A stretch of 6,103 nucleotides of DNA, from positions 1 through 6,103 of the forward strand of contig QNCB01000088.1 in assembly GCA_003644335.1 (NCBI GenBank). Direction: 5' to 3'. Below the pieces are notes generated by a model. That model did no database searches. It was given only the letters and a program-made list of their open reading frames with translations, and was not told the DNA's origin. The DNA is from Planctomycetota bacterium. Its GTDB lineage: Bacteria > Planctomycetota > Phycisphaerae > SM23-33. The position numbers and the translations under genes were made by a program. Shown here piece after piece: positions 5,728 through 6,103 of this stretch (its first letter is position 1; every line of letters begins with the position of its first letter).

Positions 5728-5858
5728 GAGCCAATTGCAAAACTATTCGGAAATGTAGCACAGTTGCCCTCGGCTTTGTTGAACTTGCTATATTCCCAGT
5801 GTTTTTTACACGACCTTCCCAGCCGAGAGCGGCTGGGCTACAGCTTTGCAATTGGCTC
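5728..5858. repeat. 131-bp hairpin repeat, copy 2 (MITE-like)
   Basis: This is the second copy, in the same orientation as the one at 4799-4929, with five substitutions in 131 positions by my alignment. Its terminal inverted repeat is a perfect 16 nt, CAGAGCCAATTGCAAA (5726-5741) and complement (5845-5860). Inner arms 5755-5775 and 5821-5841 pair with four mismatches, some of them possible G-U pairs in RNA. The local stem CCCAGCCG-AGAG-CGGCTGGG is at 5818-5837. It sits between convergent genes, ending four bases from the histidine-kinase stop codon, so it could also act as a transcript-ending structure for both sides. No matching short duplication was seen at its flanks. Confidence 0.85.
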
Positions 5859-5862
5859 TGTA

Positions 5863-6103
5863 TTATATTGAAACTGCTGTTGGGATTGGCAGGTGGACGG
5901 TAACTGTCGTGCCCTGGTGGTGGGTGCTGCGGATTTCGATATCGCCGCCATGCTCTCGGATAACGGTTGCAGCGTAGGCCAGGCCTATGCCTTTTCCGCC
6001 GATGTTTATCTCTTGTCCCAGTCGGCTTCGGAACTCTTTGGAGCAGTTGGCGAACTGCAGAAACTCCGCTCGGCGTGGGCTGTATCCCCAGAGCAAAACG
6101 TAA
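5863..6103 (-). CDS. Sensor histidine kinase, C-terminal end (partial)
   Basis: The visible 79 residues are the end of a GHKL/HATPase_c ATP-binding domain: the G2 box and following helix GGKGIGLAYAATVIREHGG, then the closing strands GDIEIRS and GTTVTVHLP. Such domains phosphorylate a histidine in the kinase and signal to a response regulator. The frame is open to the window edge, so the sensor, dimerisation (H box) and N/G1 parts lie beyond 6103; a TTG in frame at 6094-6096 is not a credible start. The usual F-box plus lid wording (EPFFTTK) before the G2 box is not obvious; AEFLQFANCSKEF stands there instead, so the lid is either divergent or altered. It ends at TAA 5863-5865, convergent with the antitoxin gene and next to repeat copy 2. 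Confidence 0.85.
   Translation of the reverse strand, partial: YVLLWGYSPRRAEFLQFANCSKEFRSRLGQEINIGGKGIGLAYAATVIREHGGDIEIRSTHHQGTTVTVHLPIPTAVSI

Noticed and set aside
4799..5858. CRISPR array
   Set aside because: Only two repeat copies of 131 bp about 800 bp apart with genes between; no regular spacers.

Overview
The window reads as a piece of chromosome from an anaerobic or metabolically versatile bacterium, GC-moderate, with compact metabolic genes on the minus strand and AT-richer accessory genes on the plus strand. The spacers carry degenerate short-word repeats (TAATCAG/TTATCAG, AATCCGTG, TATTTGGGCCTTGG) and a hairpin repeat with AGCCGAGAGCGGCT-type arms. From general familiarity, such spacers suggest a Planctomycetota (Phycisphaerae-like) or similar candidate-phylum genome. 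That placement is an inference, not something proved here.

Layout: (1) 1-420, the C-terminal part of an unrecognised protein, plus strand. (2) 443-782, a HicB-type antitoxin gene with its own promoter-like sequence and good RBS, overlapped at its stop by a 24-codon remnant that matches only the N-terminus of a HicA toxin: a decayed toxin-antitoxin locus. (3) 783-881, a short spacer with repeated words. (4) 882-2600, minus strand, a TIGR03960-like B12-binding-domain/radical SAM protein with a CxxxCxxC cluster motif and an uncertain, probably non-AUG start. (5) 2601-2792, a spacer full of short repeated words. (6) 2793-4603, minus strand, etfB-etfA overlapping by one base, encoding both subunits of an electron transfer flavoprotein; a promoter-like pair and a 12-bp palindrome lie just upstream. 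(7) 4604-5053, a divergent intergenic region holding copy 1 of a 131-bp hairpin repeat and a strong promoter for the next operon. (8) 5054-5685, plus strand, a PIN-domain (VapC-like) toxin overlapping a Phd/YefM-like antitoxin by ATGA, toxin first. (9) 5728-5858, copy 2 of the 131-bp repeat, same orientation, about 96% identical to copy 1. (10) 5863-6103, minus strand, the C-terminal end of a sensor histidine kinase running off the right edge.

How the parts work together: EtfBA accept electrons from dehydrogenases (or bifurcate them), but no redox partner is in view. The radical SAM gene follows on the same strand after about 190 bp, so co-transcription is possible but not shown. The plus-strand genes are defence/maintenance modules. 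The most interesting structure is the PIN-Phd module bracketed by two direct copies of a long imperfect palindrome. The toxin promoter predicts an almost leaderless toxin mRNA with a palindromic operator over its -10 box, while the antitoxin has a good internal RBS; this could bias synthesis towards antitoxin.
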